The notes: a model not told the origin generated them from the sequence alone. A stretch of 64,000 nt of DNA from Lineus longissimus (GCF_910592395.1 NC_088313.1:7688501-7752500); one strand, 5' to 3'. Counted from the first letter of the stretch, positions 1 through 12,484 are shown. Numbers and translations: made by a program.

Positions 1-1
1 C

Positions 2-340
2 TGACGGGCAAGCACCGCGCTAGTAATCGAACACGCTAAAAGACTTCAACGAAGGAATACACTGAAGTACCGGCAGCGTCTGGAGCAAGTTGCAGCGGCG
101 GCGGGGAGGAAATTCCAAAGAGAGGGAAGAAAAACTTCGACACAAGACGAGACGAAAAAGGTCAATGTTGGTCTATTTGCCCGAGGTTTACATTGTTTTA
201 TTGTTGGATTGATCATAATAGAATATATACTAATCAAAAGTCAAATTATTGAAATGATAATCTCTTTTATTGACAATATTTCTGTTTTTTTACAAATTCG
301 TTCTGGTAAAAAACAACAACAATACCTTGTTTTGAAATTG
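2..340 (+). CDS. Possible 3' end of an exon, unidentified
   Basis: An open frame enters from the left edge (frame 2) and runs about 110 codons. The first 60 codons are rich in Lys, Arg, Gln and Glu (HAKRLQRRNTLKYRQRLEQ, then an alanine run) and look helical. The rest is hydrophobic and AT-rich and is probably non-coding read-through. No domain is recognised and no start is visible in the window. It could be the last exon of a gene lying to the left, or chance. Confidence 0.2.
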
Positions 341-429
341 AGGATTTGGTGTCGGTGAATGTTCGGTTTCATTCTGTACTACTGGGTGTCTCCCAAAAAT
401 AGTATTCCCACCTCATTTATTTTCGATGA

Positions 430-667
430 AAAGGATGGTAAACAAAGGTCATGGTTGTGTTAGCTATAGCATATGAGAAGGATGGGTTGGGGTTAGCTAT
501 AGCATGAAAAGGCTGGGTCATGGTCAGAGAAAGCTCTAGCATGTATGACTGTGAAAGGGGTGTCATGGTTGAGGCTTTCAATAGCATGATGGAAGGACGC
601 GTTATGGTTGGGATTAGTAATAGCATGAAAAGAAAGGGTAAAAGGCCTAATGATGGTTGAGGTTAGC
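430..667. repeat. Degenerate tandem repeat, about 45-55 bp unit
   Basis: Five to six imperfect units share the core GTCATGGTTGAGGTTAG followed by AATAGCATGAAAAGG. The unit length varies. ORFs read across it are repeat translations and not genes. Confidence 0.6.
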
Positions 668-999
668 GCACCACTATGAGGTGTCAGAAGGACTCGAGAT
701 GGTTTGGAGGTTCCACTCCATCGCCTTGGGATAAGCGTCATGTCAAACAGTAAGTTGTGTGACTGTGAGTTCACTAGAGCTTGCACTTCACATATTATAG
801 CATCGATCCGCTATGCTATGCTGTACATCGAGCCTATGTGCTACCTCGAAAAAAAGCCAGGGATTCCAGCCCAAACGCTGATTTCGTTCCTTACATCTGT
901 TTTTTTGGAATTTCGGCACTTGGGGCGAGTTCGGCATTTAAGCTTAAGCCATGAGGCTCCGCATCACTAATTGATCAATTAGCGTAGGTAGCACTTTAA

Positions 1000-3900
1000 G
1001 AAATCAATGCGTGGCCTCACTGTCCAGTGGGGGTGCTATCAGTGCAATTAGAATAGTTTCTCTGATATCATGTAAGTTGTTTCTGGCGAACATTCTGATG
1101 AACTTTGAGCCTCATCTGTTCACTGGCGTGGATTTGGGGATCCAATTAACCCGCTCAGCCGTGAAACGTGGTGGACCCGTGAAATTAAGACAAAAACGAC
1201 CCCACAAATTTCAGATACCCTAAACCCTGAAATTATCATGGTCATGACCAGTCAAAAATTCTATGGATTTATGCCCTAGGTGAGGTCTTTCTGCCTTGCA
1301 AATATTAGGTTCAAGTGAGATATTGGAAAAATGTTATTGCAGTTGATGTCGAAAGGAAAATGGCTTAAAATATGTTAGTTGTGTGTAGCCATGATGAAAG
1401 GGAAGTTCTAATTTATCGTCACGTGGTGCGGTTCGGAAATTTCCGATGATTACTGAAGCAATTGACCGATGAGAGAGTTTAGTCATCAACCAATGAGAGG
1501 GTTTGCTTTCATTTACATCAAGCACATGGCCTAGAACAATCTTGACACTAGTGGCGCTGATTTGTGTTCCTCACAACGTATCTAGAACTAGTAAGGGCTG
1601 ATATCACTATTAACTGTTCAGTGGTACCGTGGTAAAAAAGCCCTGTCATGCCTAAAAAAAGCCCTGTCATGTCTGGAATGTTAGTTATTTGGTTTGCAAA
1701 CATCGTTTTAGGCCTTTTTGATTTTGAATGATATCAACTAACACGATTCAGGTCGCTTTTGAAATAGGAACTCCTTTTCTAGATTTTACGGGGTCGGAAA
1801 GATATTCTCTCACAGGCAGTAAACACGGCACCGCATCGTGTCATATTCTGGCATGTCTCACGAAAACGCTAATAAAACGATTTAGAATCATTGGAACTTT
1901 CTAAAAGGCACTTATGACATTGACAAGATATAGGGCTACACTTCTGCAAAGTTTGATGAAAATGGCAGCATCGAATGATTTTTTTTTAAATCACGAAAAT
2001 GTATGTTCAAAAAATGTACACGAACCCTATAGCAGATTTAATTGTGAGACAATACCACCAATGAATATTCATCATAGGTTGGAGGGTCGAGACCTATCAA
2101 TTAGACGCGAGTATGTTTTCAACTATCAAGTACATATTTGGAGAGGTATTGAAAACATATTTGCAGTGGCAAGTCTACAGATATAAAGAAATTATTTGAT
2201 GAAAAAAAAATTAATTTTGAATTTTGCTAATTTGGCAATAGGGGGCGTGTTTTGAGATTTTTCTGCTCGTTGGCTGAAAAGAGTGGAAATATCAATGTCT
2301 GTCCAATTTGTCGATTATCAAAAAATTTCCGTGGTCAACCAGTTTACTTTTCACCATTTACTTGACCGACTGTTCAGATTCACAACCCCACGCAGTATTT
2401 GATGCGTCGCGGTCAAACATTGACAATTTAACTGCTAAAAGGCTTAAAAAATCGATGGTGGTCTTGTCTCTTGTGTACTGAGCCCGTAAGTTGCCACCAT
2501 CTTTAAAAGCAGTGCCGCGGATGTAGATCAGGAAAGAATCTTTCTTATTACTGTGAGGCTATCGCATCACCACGAAGCCCGCGAAAATGATTGCTGCCCA
2601 ACGCTGCGTATTTGGTTCTCAATACAATCATCTTAAAACCGACTAGTAAGTGTCAAATTTTATTTATAAAGATCATATTTTGTTATTTTGAAATAAAATC
2701 TAACGTTTTATGAGATAAAGTAGCACTAATTCGGCCTGAATAAGATTAACAGTCCGAAGTGGTGATGCAGTGGATGACGTAGGATTATCAAAACCCTGAA
2801 TCTTAGGATGCCGACATTTAAGATGGCGGCAATTGATCAATTCCAGTGTCTGAAATTTTAAAATTTCGGCACTGGGGCGAGTGGGATTGCCCCTCCAAAA
2901 AACCTGTTCCTAAAGTGAGATCCCGCGGATCCCAGATAATAGACAGTTGAAGTTACTTGCCCCTAATGCAGCAATAATAAGATAATTATAGGACAGTAAT
3001 ATACACCCCATTCCCCATCCCCAACCCTATCCCTCCTTAAGCACGGGCACTAACCAGGCGGGTTAACTTGACTCTCTTATTCATGACCACATCTTACGCA
3101 GTACAAATTATTCCCGGTTTGTCCAGCACCGATAGAGGCGCTCCTCGCTTCCGAAGTTGCATTATGATAGTGAGCCGCACCACGCAACGGTAAATTAGGT
3201 TTCATTATGGAGGGTTTTTTTTATTGTATTCATGCGCAGGCAACCTGTATATAGTTCCTAAAAATCATTGATTTCTTGGTCTTCACAGTATGCCAGTGTA
3301 GATTTAGCGGTTGCTTTGGCAAAGCTATGTTTTGGCGTTTTTGAAATCTAGAGCGCTGCTCAATAGGAGGCTAACAAGAAACTACGCATTTTACAGTTGT
3401 TGCCGACGTGTATGTGTACACTGAACTTGGGATGTACTTTGGACCCGTGTTGAAATGCAGTCCAGTGCCAGTTGGTGCGTTTTTCCCTGATTTGTGCAAA
3501 ATTCAACATATCTCAAAAGTTCAATGGTTGACCCTCAATTTTTTAAAAATTTTTTGTGGCGTAAGCAATTGTCCTTCACAGGACAAATGGCAATATTGCC
3601 ATTTAGGGTGGTGAACAGAGCTAGGAGCCAATGCGACGCTTATGATTTATTCAAAGAAATAAAATGCCCGATTTCACAGCCAGCAGAATCAGGGAAATCG
3701 GGCGTTTCCAGTGATACACGACACAAATGGGTTGTCCTCATGTAATCACATTGGAAACGCATTTTAAAATAGATGTTACGTCTTGTTAACGTGGCACATC
3801 ATCATCGCGTACATTCGGGAAAAACTCCCTAACGAGACCTTAGAACTTCCCATGATGAAGAACAGGAAACCCCTCGGCGTAAAAAAGTTTGACGTCACAA

Positions 3901-4620
3901 AGGTCTCACTAGCCAGTGGTGATCAGGTCGGGATTGTACCCTCGCAAAAAAACTATTTCTTCAATCTCGAGTGATTACCATGGATAAAGATGGGCCTACT
4001 CTATCCCTATTGCTACTTGTTCAAGTGAAAATGTCCGACGTTTTTTGTGAAGGGGTAGCTTTGACGATTATTTGAGGAAGATACCAGTTTCTTCTGTGCA
4101 CTTACGCGTTGAACATGCCCCGCATGCTATTTATAGTTCAACAGGATGTTGACATCGACTGGTTCCTGTGAGATTGCACATGTTCTCAAGGTAAAATTTC
4201 GAGGGCAAAAAAATCCAACAAAAGCCGCAACGACAGCCTATTATTATATAGTCGTCAGTTGGCTTTCTCCAGGTGATGAGTAGATGTGTATGAAAATATG
4301 TTTTCACCATCCTTGTTGATCTTGAAGTTATAGGCCTAAGGCATAAACTTGATGATAAAGCTGAAATTTTTCAAATTTGCGTTAACATACAGGGTGTCTC
4401 ATTCATTGTGCTGTATCAGTCTATACATGACTGTAGACGACGTTGAAACTTGGCCAGACGTATTCTACAAGTGACAGGCTATTCAGAAATGTATAAATTT
4501 GTGTGAGAGTAAGGCACTGCCAAGTCTACAGCCGCTGGAACAGGGGAATGCCTTTAATGACGGACAAGGGGGAAAAAGTTAGTTCCAATGCAAGCCACCA
4601 ATTTCGGGAAGCATGCATAG
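1000..4620. other. No gene recognised
   Basis: AT-rich unique-looking sequence. The longest ORFs (60-90 codons) have no recognisable domain or coding bias. A motif AAGATGGCGGC at about 2822 fits a YY1-type site but is isolated. Confidence 0.4.
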
Positions 4621-4627
4621 GTGCCCA

Positions 4628-4712
4628 TTTGACCCAGGGCCGTTTTGACTCGGGGCCGTTTTGACTCTATTAAAGCGGGGGCCGTTTTGACCAGGGGCCG
4701 TTCTGACTGGTA
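4628..4712. repeat. Short tandem repeat GGGGCCGTTTTGAC
   Basis: Four imperfect copies of a GGGGCCGTTTTGAC unit lie within about 85 bp. No function is inferred. It may be the edge of an unrecognised element. Confidence 0.55.
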
Positions 4713-5121
4713 AGCCATGAAGTAACGTCATTTTTGGAGGCAGGCAGACCTGGCCTCCTCACCGGCTGGTGAGACCAAGGCTAGCCAACCAATCAGGCCA
4801 TTGTTTCATCAACCAATCATTTTCGCTGTCTGAGGGCGAGCGGCCAAGACGGAAACACATCCACGCCGATAGCCCGGCCCAAAAATGTGCGTGAATTTCA
4901 TCAATTTACCGGTTAATTTGTTGTAATAAAGGAAAGTATTCATCATGTACGTATAAAATGAATCACACATAATGTGTAGTGGTGGCCTACGATGTGTGTT
5001 ATGTCAGTGAGCGCGTGTAAACTGTTGTGTATAGGTAGGTCTTATTGAACATGTTGCTGCACGGTTGAAGGGCAGTTGGCCCTAGGCTACAGTATGTATA
5101 ATCCATGAATCGGTCATCCTC

Positions 5122-6087
5122 TATGGCAAGCCAAAGCGGAATTTATTCAAGACTTTAGAATTACCATTCAAGAAGTTAAATATAAGTTCAAGAAGGAAAT
5201 ATATGTTCAAGACTAAAATATGTTCAACCTTGAATCAAATGTTTTCAACCTTGAATAAAATATGTTCAACCTTGAATAAAATATGTTCAACCTTGAATAA
5301 AATATGTCCAACCTTGAACAAAATATATTCAACCTTGAACAAAATATATTCAAGACTCACGTGACCATATTCAAGACGCACGTGACCACAGAATTGATGA
5401 CGTAGAGCGTAGAATCTGTGGTACTTCTGATGTGTTCTGTTTCACGACATGATTGCTTGCCTGTATAGCCTAAACACTCAAACATGTCAAAAGACAACGA
5501 GAATCCGATACAGTGGTGTCGGCCTTAAGAATGAAAGGTGAGAGGCATTGCGCATTTTGAACCTAATAATTTGCCTGATATGTCTGTGAAACATGTATCG
5601 ACTCTGACATTCACTCGGCATCCATGTCATGATGTGTAGGATTACAGTACATGTCAGGTGTAGGCGGCTAGGTACGTGTACAACCATGTGTCAAAACCTC
5701 GTGCGAACAATTCGAGCTCCGAAACGCAACACAAGTACCATGGGTTCGGGAAAGTCCGGACGCGGGTTCGGGAAAGTCCGTAAAGCATCAAAACATGAGC
5801 AACTACGTCATCAATTTTGTGGTCACGTGCGTCTTGAATATGGTCACGTGAGTCTTGAATATATTTTGTTCAAGGTTGAACATATTTTGTTCAAGGTTGG
5901 ACATATTTTATTCAAGGTTGAACATATTTTATTCAAGGTTGAACATATTTTATTCAAGGTTGAAAACATTTGATTCAAGGTTGAACATATTTTAGTCTTG
6001 AACATATACATTCCTTCTTGAACTTATATTTAACTTCTTGAATGGTAATTCTAAAGTCTTGAATAAATTCCGCTTTGGCTTGCCATA
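5122..6087. mobile_element. Foldback element with ~284 bp inverted arms
   Basis: The left arm (5122-5405) and right arm (5803-6087) are near-perfect inverted repeats around a 397 bp loop. The outer ends are TATGGCAAGCC and its complement. A 6 bp direct duplication ATCCTC flanks the element (5116-5121 and 6088-6093). Inside each arm a ~22 bp unit built on the palindrome TTCAACCTTGAA is repeated about six times. The loop has two copies of TTCGGGAAAGTCCG. There is no transposase; the ORF across the right arm is a translation of the repeat. Non-autonomous foldback elements are known in animals; this family is not one I recognise. Confidence 0.85.
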
Positions 6088-6502
6088 ATCCTCCATGCCT
6101 GAACAGCTCGGAGCACAGTGAGATGATACTTTATTGGTAGTGAGGTTTCGCTATCCCGTTCCGATAACTGATCCTCCGAGATTTTCTCGATCATGTTCCT
6201 GTTCCCTAGTTCTATTAAACAGCACTTACTAAGCCGCTTTCTTCTATATTTGGGTTTCTGTTGGTCGCATTAGTAAGTGCTGTCGGTCACCTGTGTATCA
6301 TGAACAGGTATGTACATTGAAAAAGGACACCTATTTTCAAGCTAAATACAAGTGGTATTGGCTCATAATTATACTACACGTATTCTATGTTGTTGGTTCT
6401 ATGAACTGAACATCCAAAAATCGGGGATTCCAAGACGATTGGGAATGAAATCCATGTGATTGTTTGTTGACATGAAACGGCACTCGCCACTAAGAAAACA
6501 TC

Positions 6503-6661
6503 ATGGCCGCTCCTTGCTCATATTTCGAGATCGGTAGTGCTACCCAAGTACCGGGCAGAAAGGAAATCTACGGTGGCTCATCGGAAGACGGAAAAAGGTG
6601 GCGAGGTTTGAACACAGGAATAAATTATATTTACATCGGACCTAGCGACGCTATCACCTGA
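6503..6661 (+). CDS. Small ORF, possible first exon
   Basis: A 52-codon ORF starts at ATG 6503 in the context CATCATGGCCGCT. It begins MAAPCSYFEIGSATQ, continues with a Gly/Arg-rich stretch (GGSSEDGKRWRGLNTG), and stops at TGA 6659. The composition is protein-like but I recognise no domain. An AAAAG|GTGGCG donor near 6597 could shorten it. It lies inside the candidate 6105-8208 element. Confidence 0.25.
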   Translation: MAAPCSYFEIGSATQVPGRKEIYGGSSEDGKRWRGLNTGINYIYIGPSDAIT

Positions 6662-6678
6662 ACGCCTAACAAAAGAAT

Positions 6679-7005
6679 TTGCTTATGCTTCCCGGCCACC
6701 ATAGTAATTTCTCGGCGTGTTCCCTCTTTCGGAGGCTATTGACACTAGCTAAAAGCGGCCATGATTTGTTGGATACACGGCAGCTGAATGTCATCTCCGA
6801 TTTAGATGAGGGATTACAAAATATCAAGCACTCGGATGAAAGTAATAAGGTGTTGTTCTTAAAGCGTAGTAACAGTAGAATTACTACATATCCATGCATT
6901 GGGCTCAATGTTCCGTTGTCAGGTGTTAATTTGGGGGCGAACTGCAACGTATTCGGCCGGTCTTATACACTACGATCTACTGTGAGCTGGTACGTTGATG
7001 TATAG
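6679..7005 (+). CDS. Hypothetical ORF, 108 codons
   Basis: This open frame lies just after the 6503 ORF but in another frame. It contains a plausible helical segment (LFRRLLTLAKSGHDLLDTRQ) and a second half without low complexity. No family is recognised. It could be a second exon of the 6503 ORF or a chance frame; the overlapping minus-strand frame is equally long, which argues for caution. Confidence 0.2.
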   Translation: MLMLPGHHSNFSACSLFRRLLTLAKSGHDLLDTRQLNVISDLDEGLQNIKHSDESNKVLFLKRSNSRITTYPCIGLNVPLSGVNLGANCNVFGRSYTLRSTVSWYVDV

Positions 7006-7391
7006 TCCAGAAGATGTCATGTGTTGATGAGGACTTGCATCACGTACCAGTTACTAGGACTACCTGTTCCCGTCTGAACGAGAGGTTTTCGCAATCCCAT
7101 TGACTAATGACTTGCTCACGCCGAAAAACAGGCTGAATGCACCGGGTGCATTTGCATTGTCTGGAGGACGTCATTGCGTCGCGTCTGACCTAACACAGAA
7201 AACCTTGAATTTTCATTGAGCAGTCCGCCATTTCCTGAGTTCCCGATCCCGAAATTGCGGCCGAGATATAGCGGAGAGTTCACGGAGTTCGAGAGTTCAC
7301 GGAGAGAAAATTGATGACGTCATGTCATACGCAGGAATGGGTTCTTTCTTGATTGATTTTATGGCGGTACAGGTTGAGACTTGGTCGGCTC

Positions 7392-8152
7392 GACTCTGGA
7401 ATGGTGAAATTTGAGCGACTTCAACAGGCACAGTGCATGCAAAAATTCCATAATCTAAAAACTATTCTATACCGAGCTACTTACTCTCAAGTTACTATTC
7501 ATGCATGCATATCAATATTGTTCTCCAAATCGGATCACAAATAGTCATTGAAAGTGCACAAAAAAACCCAATCACCTAATGAGCCCCACTGACGTGAACA
7601 CAGCCTGCCATGAGGTCACAATCAACCAAATATAGATATTGCACACTCTCTTTCGGTACTTGTAGTAAACTCCAAACTGGCGGGACATTTCGAATCCAGT
7701 CAATGCCTAAGGCTTAAGCTATCGTTGCGACATCTGCCATGTCTGCGGTGAATGGCGATTAGACAAGGTTCGTTTCTTTATCCGAGTGCTAGAACGATCG
7801 AATTACTTGCCGAACTGCCCAACTGTGCTTGCGAACATCGACTCTAACCAGTCACGCATCAAAGACTAGTTCTTAGGCGGGTGATGTTTGGCTGATTGTG
7901 ACATCACAGCATGCTGTGTTCACGTCGGATCTTACAGGATGAAAAAGCTTTTCGCCATTTTGTCGCATCAGTGGTGCTCGTTGGGTGGTTGGGTTTTTTG
8001 CACGCTTTTAATGACTATTTGTGATCCGATTTGGAGAACAATGGATGAGGAGTAACTTGAGAGTAAGCAGCTCGGTAAAGAATAGTTTGTGGAATTTTTG
8101 CATGCATTGTCTGCTTGTTGAAGACGCTTAAAAATTTCACCATTCCAGAGTC
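7392..8152. mobile_element. Long inverted-repeat element, non-autonomous
   Basis: Arms of about 240-270 bp (7392 to ~7632 and ~7884 to 8152) are diverged inverted copies. They share GACTCTGGAATGGTGAA at the outer end and GTGAACACAGC...GGTCACAATCA nearer the loop. The arms differ by many substitutions and small indels, so the insertion is old. No coding capacity is seen. Confidence 0.6.
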
Positions 8153-8208
8153 AACACTTTATTACCATTCTCTAAGACATCATAGATCATCTCACTGTGC
8201 TCGGAGCT

Positions 8209-9129
8209 AAAGACATGAAAGAGCTAGCATCCACCAGGTATTAAAGTCATCAAAATAAAATTTAGTAGCCATAAACGAAAGAAGTACACCGTAAAACGCA
8301 TTTCCTGAAAATTTCATGACATTTGGGTGTAAGATAACTGATAAGGGAGAAGATGTCTAAAATAACAGTCACAAGGCTCCTGCCCGGCCGGGGAGGCGGG
8401 GGGGGGGGGTCACTATCCATAACATGTGTAGAGCATCCTTGGTGGCCCCCCCTACTGAGAAATGTGTGCGTGATGGGGTGTTTTTTTGGACTTGAATGCA
8501 GGACCCACGCAGGGCACAGAGAGCCCCTGATTTCAGTCTGACCCAACAGGGTTAACTTTGCCAACATCCCACACCACAAGGCCATAGACCTCGAAATTAC
8601 CGTGCACTGCATGGTCACACATTAGGCTTCTCGCTTTCCCACTATGCCTGCTGGCCGCAGTCCAGTCCCAAGAGATCTTATGGAAATTCAGAAATATAAA
8701 CATACTCCGACAAGTGTCTACTATCGAGGTCAGACCATACTCGCTCATCCAAACTTCCCATCGGATTTCACAACAAAATGGAAGCATGGGGGGAGGCGAT
8801 GAAAAACATGCCAGCAAGATGGGAGATTGGGAAAGGTTGGGCCCAGCAGCCTGGAGTGGGTCTTTTGAATTTGAAAATTACAAGTATGCTCTAAACATGT
8901 TGGAGAGTGACCCCCTGTAGTATTGGGAAGCCCAATCATTCTTGTAGTTGAATCCAACATGGCCGCTGACTGGGTGGTGGACGCTGGTACATTTTAGACA
9001 ACAACTCGCTAAGGTCTCATTAGGGAGTTTTTTTTTGTATTCATGCACGGCCAGCCCCTAACCGTAGTTCCTAATAAACTTTGAATTTGTCAGTTTTCGG
9101 GTCAAATGGTCGTGCAGGACCATCTGTTA
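8209..9129. other. No gene recognised; G-rich tract
   Basis: Nothing is supported here except a G tract near 8388-8410 (GGGGAGGC followed by about a dozen G). A 110-codon minus-strand frame across it depends on the homopolymer and is not credible. Confidence 0.4.
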
Positions 9130-9131
9130 TA

Positions 9132-10203
9132 CAGTGGAACCCCGGTAACACGACCACTCATGGAACCGTGGTCGGAGTGGTCGAGTAACCGGGGTGGTCG
9201 TGTTAGCGAGGTTCGGAATCCCCAGACGAAATACAGGATTATTTTTCCCGCCAAAATTGCCGACTGCATGGCGTGTGTACGCTGTACTACCATAGCAACG
9301 CTGCCTGATTGAGATGATGCACGCTCCAAAGTTTTGTTATCATGCCTCGCAAGAACAGTTCGTCGATAAAATTACATGTTACATTCTCAGAATGAGTTAG
9401 AAAAGGTAATTTTGTAACTCATTTTATCCACAAAGTTTCATTATCTGCCCGACGTGACGCATTTGCGGGCAATTTGGTGAATCATCCTCCATGTACCCGA
9501 CTGTTTGTGACGATTGAAGTAAACTTGTCGTATGATTCCACGTGAATGATGAGTTGAGTAATGCTACAGTTTTAATCAAATCTATTTTCAGTCAAAATAT
9601 TTAAAGAAATATAGTAATGATACTGTAGTAAATCAACCAAGTTCTCCATATCATAAAACATTCAAACGTCTCGCAAGCTTGTTATTGTCATAAGTGTGGT
9701 CTTCAAACTACCCGCCGTTTATTATAAGTTCATATGCAAATCACGCAAATCACATGATTTTGCTGCTGCTGAGTGCGCATGTCTGGTACTGAACTGGCTC
9801 AGTAATGAAAACAAACCATGAAAACGTTAGAAAAGGAAAGTTTATTTATTCATTTACACTAATACAATTAATCATACCTGCAAAATCACATTGTATTTTT
9901 TGTTTTCATATGTATTCCCATGGCCATTGTCCCCGTCTCAACAAAGCTTGGCAGCGAGGTGCTAATTACTATGCCGCGGTCGCGACCGATTACGGCAATT
10001 AGGCCTGGTGGTCGGGTTAGCGGGGTTGATTTTCAGTTTGGGACCGGCCAAGCCAGTGGTCGCAGTCGGGGTACCGGGGTGGTCGTCTTAGCGGGGGGTC
10101 TCTTAATGGTAATTAGAGAGGAAACCATTCGGGACCGGAGAATCGTGGTCGCGTTAGCGGGGTGGTCGCGTTACCGGGGTGGTCGCCAACCGGGGTTCCA
10201 CTG
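9132..10203. mobile_element. pogo/Tigger-like non-autonomous element
   Basis: The terminal inverted repeats begin CAGTGGAACCCCGGT and are flanked by TA on both sides (9130-9131 and 10204-10205), the usual target of Tc1/mariner-pogo elements. Further inside, both ends carry several GTGGTCG(C/T)GTTAGCGGGG units. The 1,072 bp body encodes no transposase that I can see. A pogo/Tigger assignment rests on the CAGTGGAACC start and the TA duplication. Confidence 0.75.
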
Positions 10204-10399
10204 TACTAGGAATGGGGTCATCCAGCCTATTTTTGTAAATGAGAAGCTTTGGCAATTTGGCCGATATCAAGATATTTTGAATAATTTCCTGGAAAAAATG
10301 GTGTTGTGACTCATCGAAGTCATGGTGTGCAAAATGGAGTCGGGTTAAGAGTTGCCATTTTTAGGTTTTCTGCAAATTTTCCTCAATATTAGAAAAACC

Positions 10400-10554
10400 A
10401 GATGGTTGATATCTCTCTTATAAGAGACTCGTTTTCAATAAAAATTCTATGGTAGGTTCTCCTAGCAAGGATACATCACATATCGTACAGGTGTTTGATT
10501 TGACCTAGTTTTCAAGGTCACAGAGGTCAAATGGCGTAAATTGTCCCTTTGAGT
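10400..10554 (+). repeat. R1 repeat, left piece
   Basis: This matches the R1 unit (GGTAGGTTCTCCTAGCAAGGATACATCA, then AAGGTCACAGAGGTCAAATGG). It is interrupted by the Harbinger derivative at 10555 and resumes at 12488. The join agrees with uninterrupted R1 copies elsewhere in the window (TTTGAGTGTAAC). Confidence 0.75.
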
Positions 10555-12484
10555 GAGTGCGTTCGATTACTTGTCTAGGACATGTCCAAGTGTGGTAGTT
10601 TGCCGGAAGTCAGTAGTCGGACCTGGTCCATCATCGTTCGAAAAGTGGTGTTGGACATATCTAGGACATGCCCTTCTAACCCTCCTCGCTGATGGGGTTA
10701 CTTGGGCAAGTGTCCCACAATGCATTGCAGCAACATGGCGTCGATGGCGAAGAAGCTGATGGTTACGGGCGATAAATTCATCTTCGGAATCGATTTATAC
10801 GATCCGCCCAGAGTGTATTGTTTGCTGTAGCAATTGAAACAAGGATGTTTTAGCAAAATTTAGTTTATAAATTGACAGTTCAATCAATTGAATTATTGTT
10901 AGCGGATCGATGATGTATTTTTTTACATATTGTACTTTTACAACAAGTGAAAAGTCCAAGAGAAAAGAACCTGGAGTGTAAATAGATAACTTCGTCTCAC
11001 AGGCATCATTGATGGGCACTGTGTCATTCCTCCCTGACGTAAGGAAGGAAAGGCCCAAAAATTGATTGGATTTCCGGTGATGCCTCTGTCAGCAGGTTCT
11101 TTCCTATGGGACCTCCTGGTACATGTTTATTTTTATACAACTTTTAATTGTTGATTGTTCTCAACAATATATTTTGTTACTTCGATTTTGTTGCAGAACA
11201 GTGTTCGTGTCCGTCATTGGATAACTTGTACTGGGAACATCTCAAAATTGAACTTATCTCAGAAAAGACAGAACTGTTGCATGCATCTCTTTTTGAAGAG
11301 GGACTATAGGGTTGCTGTGGGCATGGTGGGAGCTTGTAAAAGTCTTAGAGTGTTAAATTCGAAAAATCGCTTTTGAGGCTTTTTAAATGTCAGGCGAATC
11401 CACTTCTTGTTTGCGTCTTTTGGAAATTGTGTTTTTCCATTTCATGCATTGGAGAAGTTCTGTCTTTTTTCACATAAAACACTTGTGAGATGCATCCCAA
11501 TCAGTAGTCACATTAAGTCTCTCCTGGCCAACAGCATTTCTAGTTCCCTACGTTTTTCAATTCCGCTGGTCCTGTGGTGGTGTGGCCTAGGCATAGCGGC
11601 ATTCTCTTCATCTAATTGAAGTTCTTCTAGTGTATCGTCATTGTTCTTCAGACAAAGGTTGTGCATGACACATGCCGCCAAAATAGAGTGGCACAACAGT
11701 TCGAAGTCGGAACAATCAAAGTCCCTTAGCCTTCTGAATCGTCCTTTGAGTTGTCCAAAAGCTCTCTCAATGACGACCCTAGCAGAGTTATGTCTCTTGT
11801 TGTACCTCTTTTGATCCCTTGTGATATCCCATAATCCTTATATGGGGTCATAAGCCATGGTTGTATCGGGTACGCCGAGTCTCCCAGGAGGAATTCATCC
11901 GTTTCAAACTTGGCTGCAGCCTCTTCGAACACTGAGGAGTTATTGAAAACACGGGCATCATGTGTGCACCCTGGCCAGCCAGTATAGACGTGGGTGAAGG
12001 CCAGGGCATCGTCACAGACACCCTGTAGCACAACCGAGTGGAATTTCTTACGGTTTACATATGAAATCATCTAGAGACTGAAGTGGGACCGTCACCTCAG
12101 CATAGTTCTCAGTCCTTGGGACTTTGGCACGTCTTTCTTCAGGGAGGTGTCTCTCTAACGATAGGCCTGGTGTCTCAAGGCTCTCACTGACAAACCTATT
12201 CTGTATTATTTGGGTATTTCCCCGGAAAAGGGCTATAGACATGGCCACCATCGCCCTTTTGCGGTTCGCCTCCATCATGTCCATTTAGGACAACCAGGAC
12301 AATGCAGGAGACCAGGACAGACGTTTAGTTACAAAAGAAGACCATAGACGGCGACCATGAAGCGCCCGGCTACGCCATGACACTTTGCCCTACAGAAACC
12401 TCACATGCGTTCGTTTAGTGACTCATGTCTTGGGAGCCCCAGATCGAGGTCGGACATGTCCTAGACAAGTAATCGAACGCACTC
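10555..12484 (-). mobile_element. Internally deleted PIF/Harbinger element
   Basis: The two ends are identical inverted repeats for 33 bp, beginning GAGTGCGTTCGATTACTTGT. AGT is duplicated at 10552-10554 and 12485-12487. The empty site can be read from other R1 copies and fits a 3 bp duplication, the Harbinger hallmark. The 1,930 bp interior carries a partial transposase on the minus strand. The perfect repeats suggest fairly recent movement, presumably with help from an intact relative. Confidence 0.88.
11508..12284 (-). pseudogene. Harbinger transposase, internally deleted
   Basis: Read leftwards from 12284, an N-terminal piece (MDMMEANRKRAMVAMSIALF) joins directly to YVNRKKFHSVVLQ and GWPGCTHDARVF. 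The segment that normally holds the first catalytic Asp (DGTHI-like) is therefore absent. LGDSAYP (second Asp) is present. A frameshift near 11830 separates this from RHNSARVVIERAFGQLKGRF (catalytic Glu) and the C-terminal ILAACVMHNLCL. The family is HARBI1/PIF DDE transposase. The product cannot be catalytic, which fits a non-autonomous deletion derivative. Confidence 0.85.

Larger units (their letters stand above)
6105..8208. mobile_element. Possible 2.1 kb element bounded by inverted 23-mers
   Basis: A 23 bp sequence at 6105-6127 recurs inverted at 8186-8208 with one mismatch (core GAGCACAGTGAGATGAT). No clear target duplication was found, so this is a candidate boundary only. It encloses two small ORFs and the inverted-repeat element at 7392-8152. 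Confidence 0.35.

Noticed and set aside
5215-5350. CRISPR-like short repeats
   Set aside because: Units are directly abutting palindromic tandem repeats without unique spacers, mirrored in the other arm of a foldback, in animal DNA.
5629-5973. ORF with repeated HILFKVE
   Set aside because: Translation of the foldback arm repeat, with no homologue expected.
8262-8618. 118-codon minus-strand frame
   Set aside because: Depends on a G homopolymer and has no domain or coding bias.
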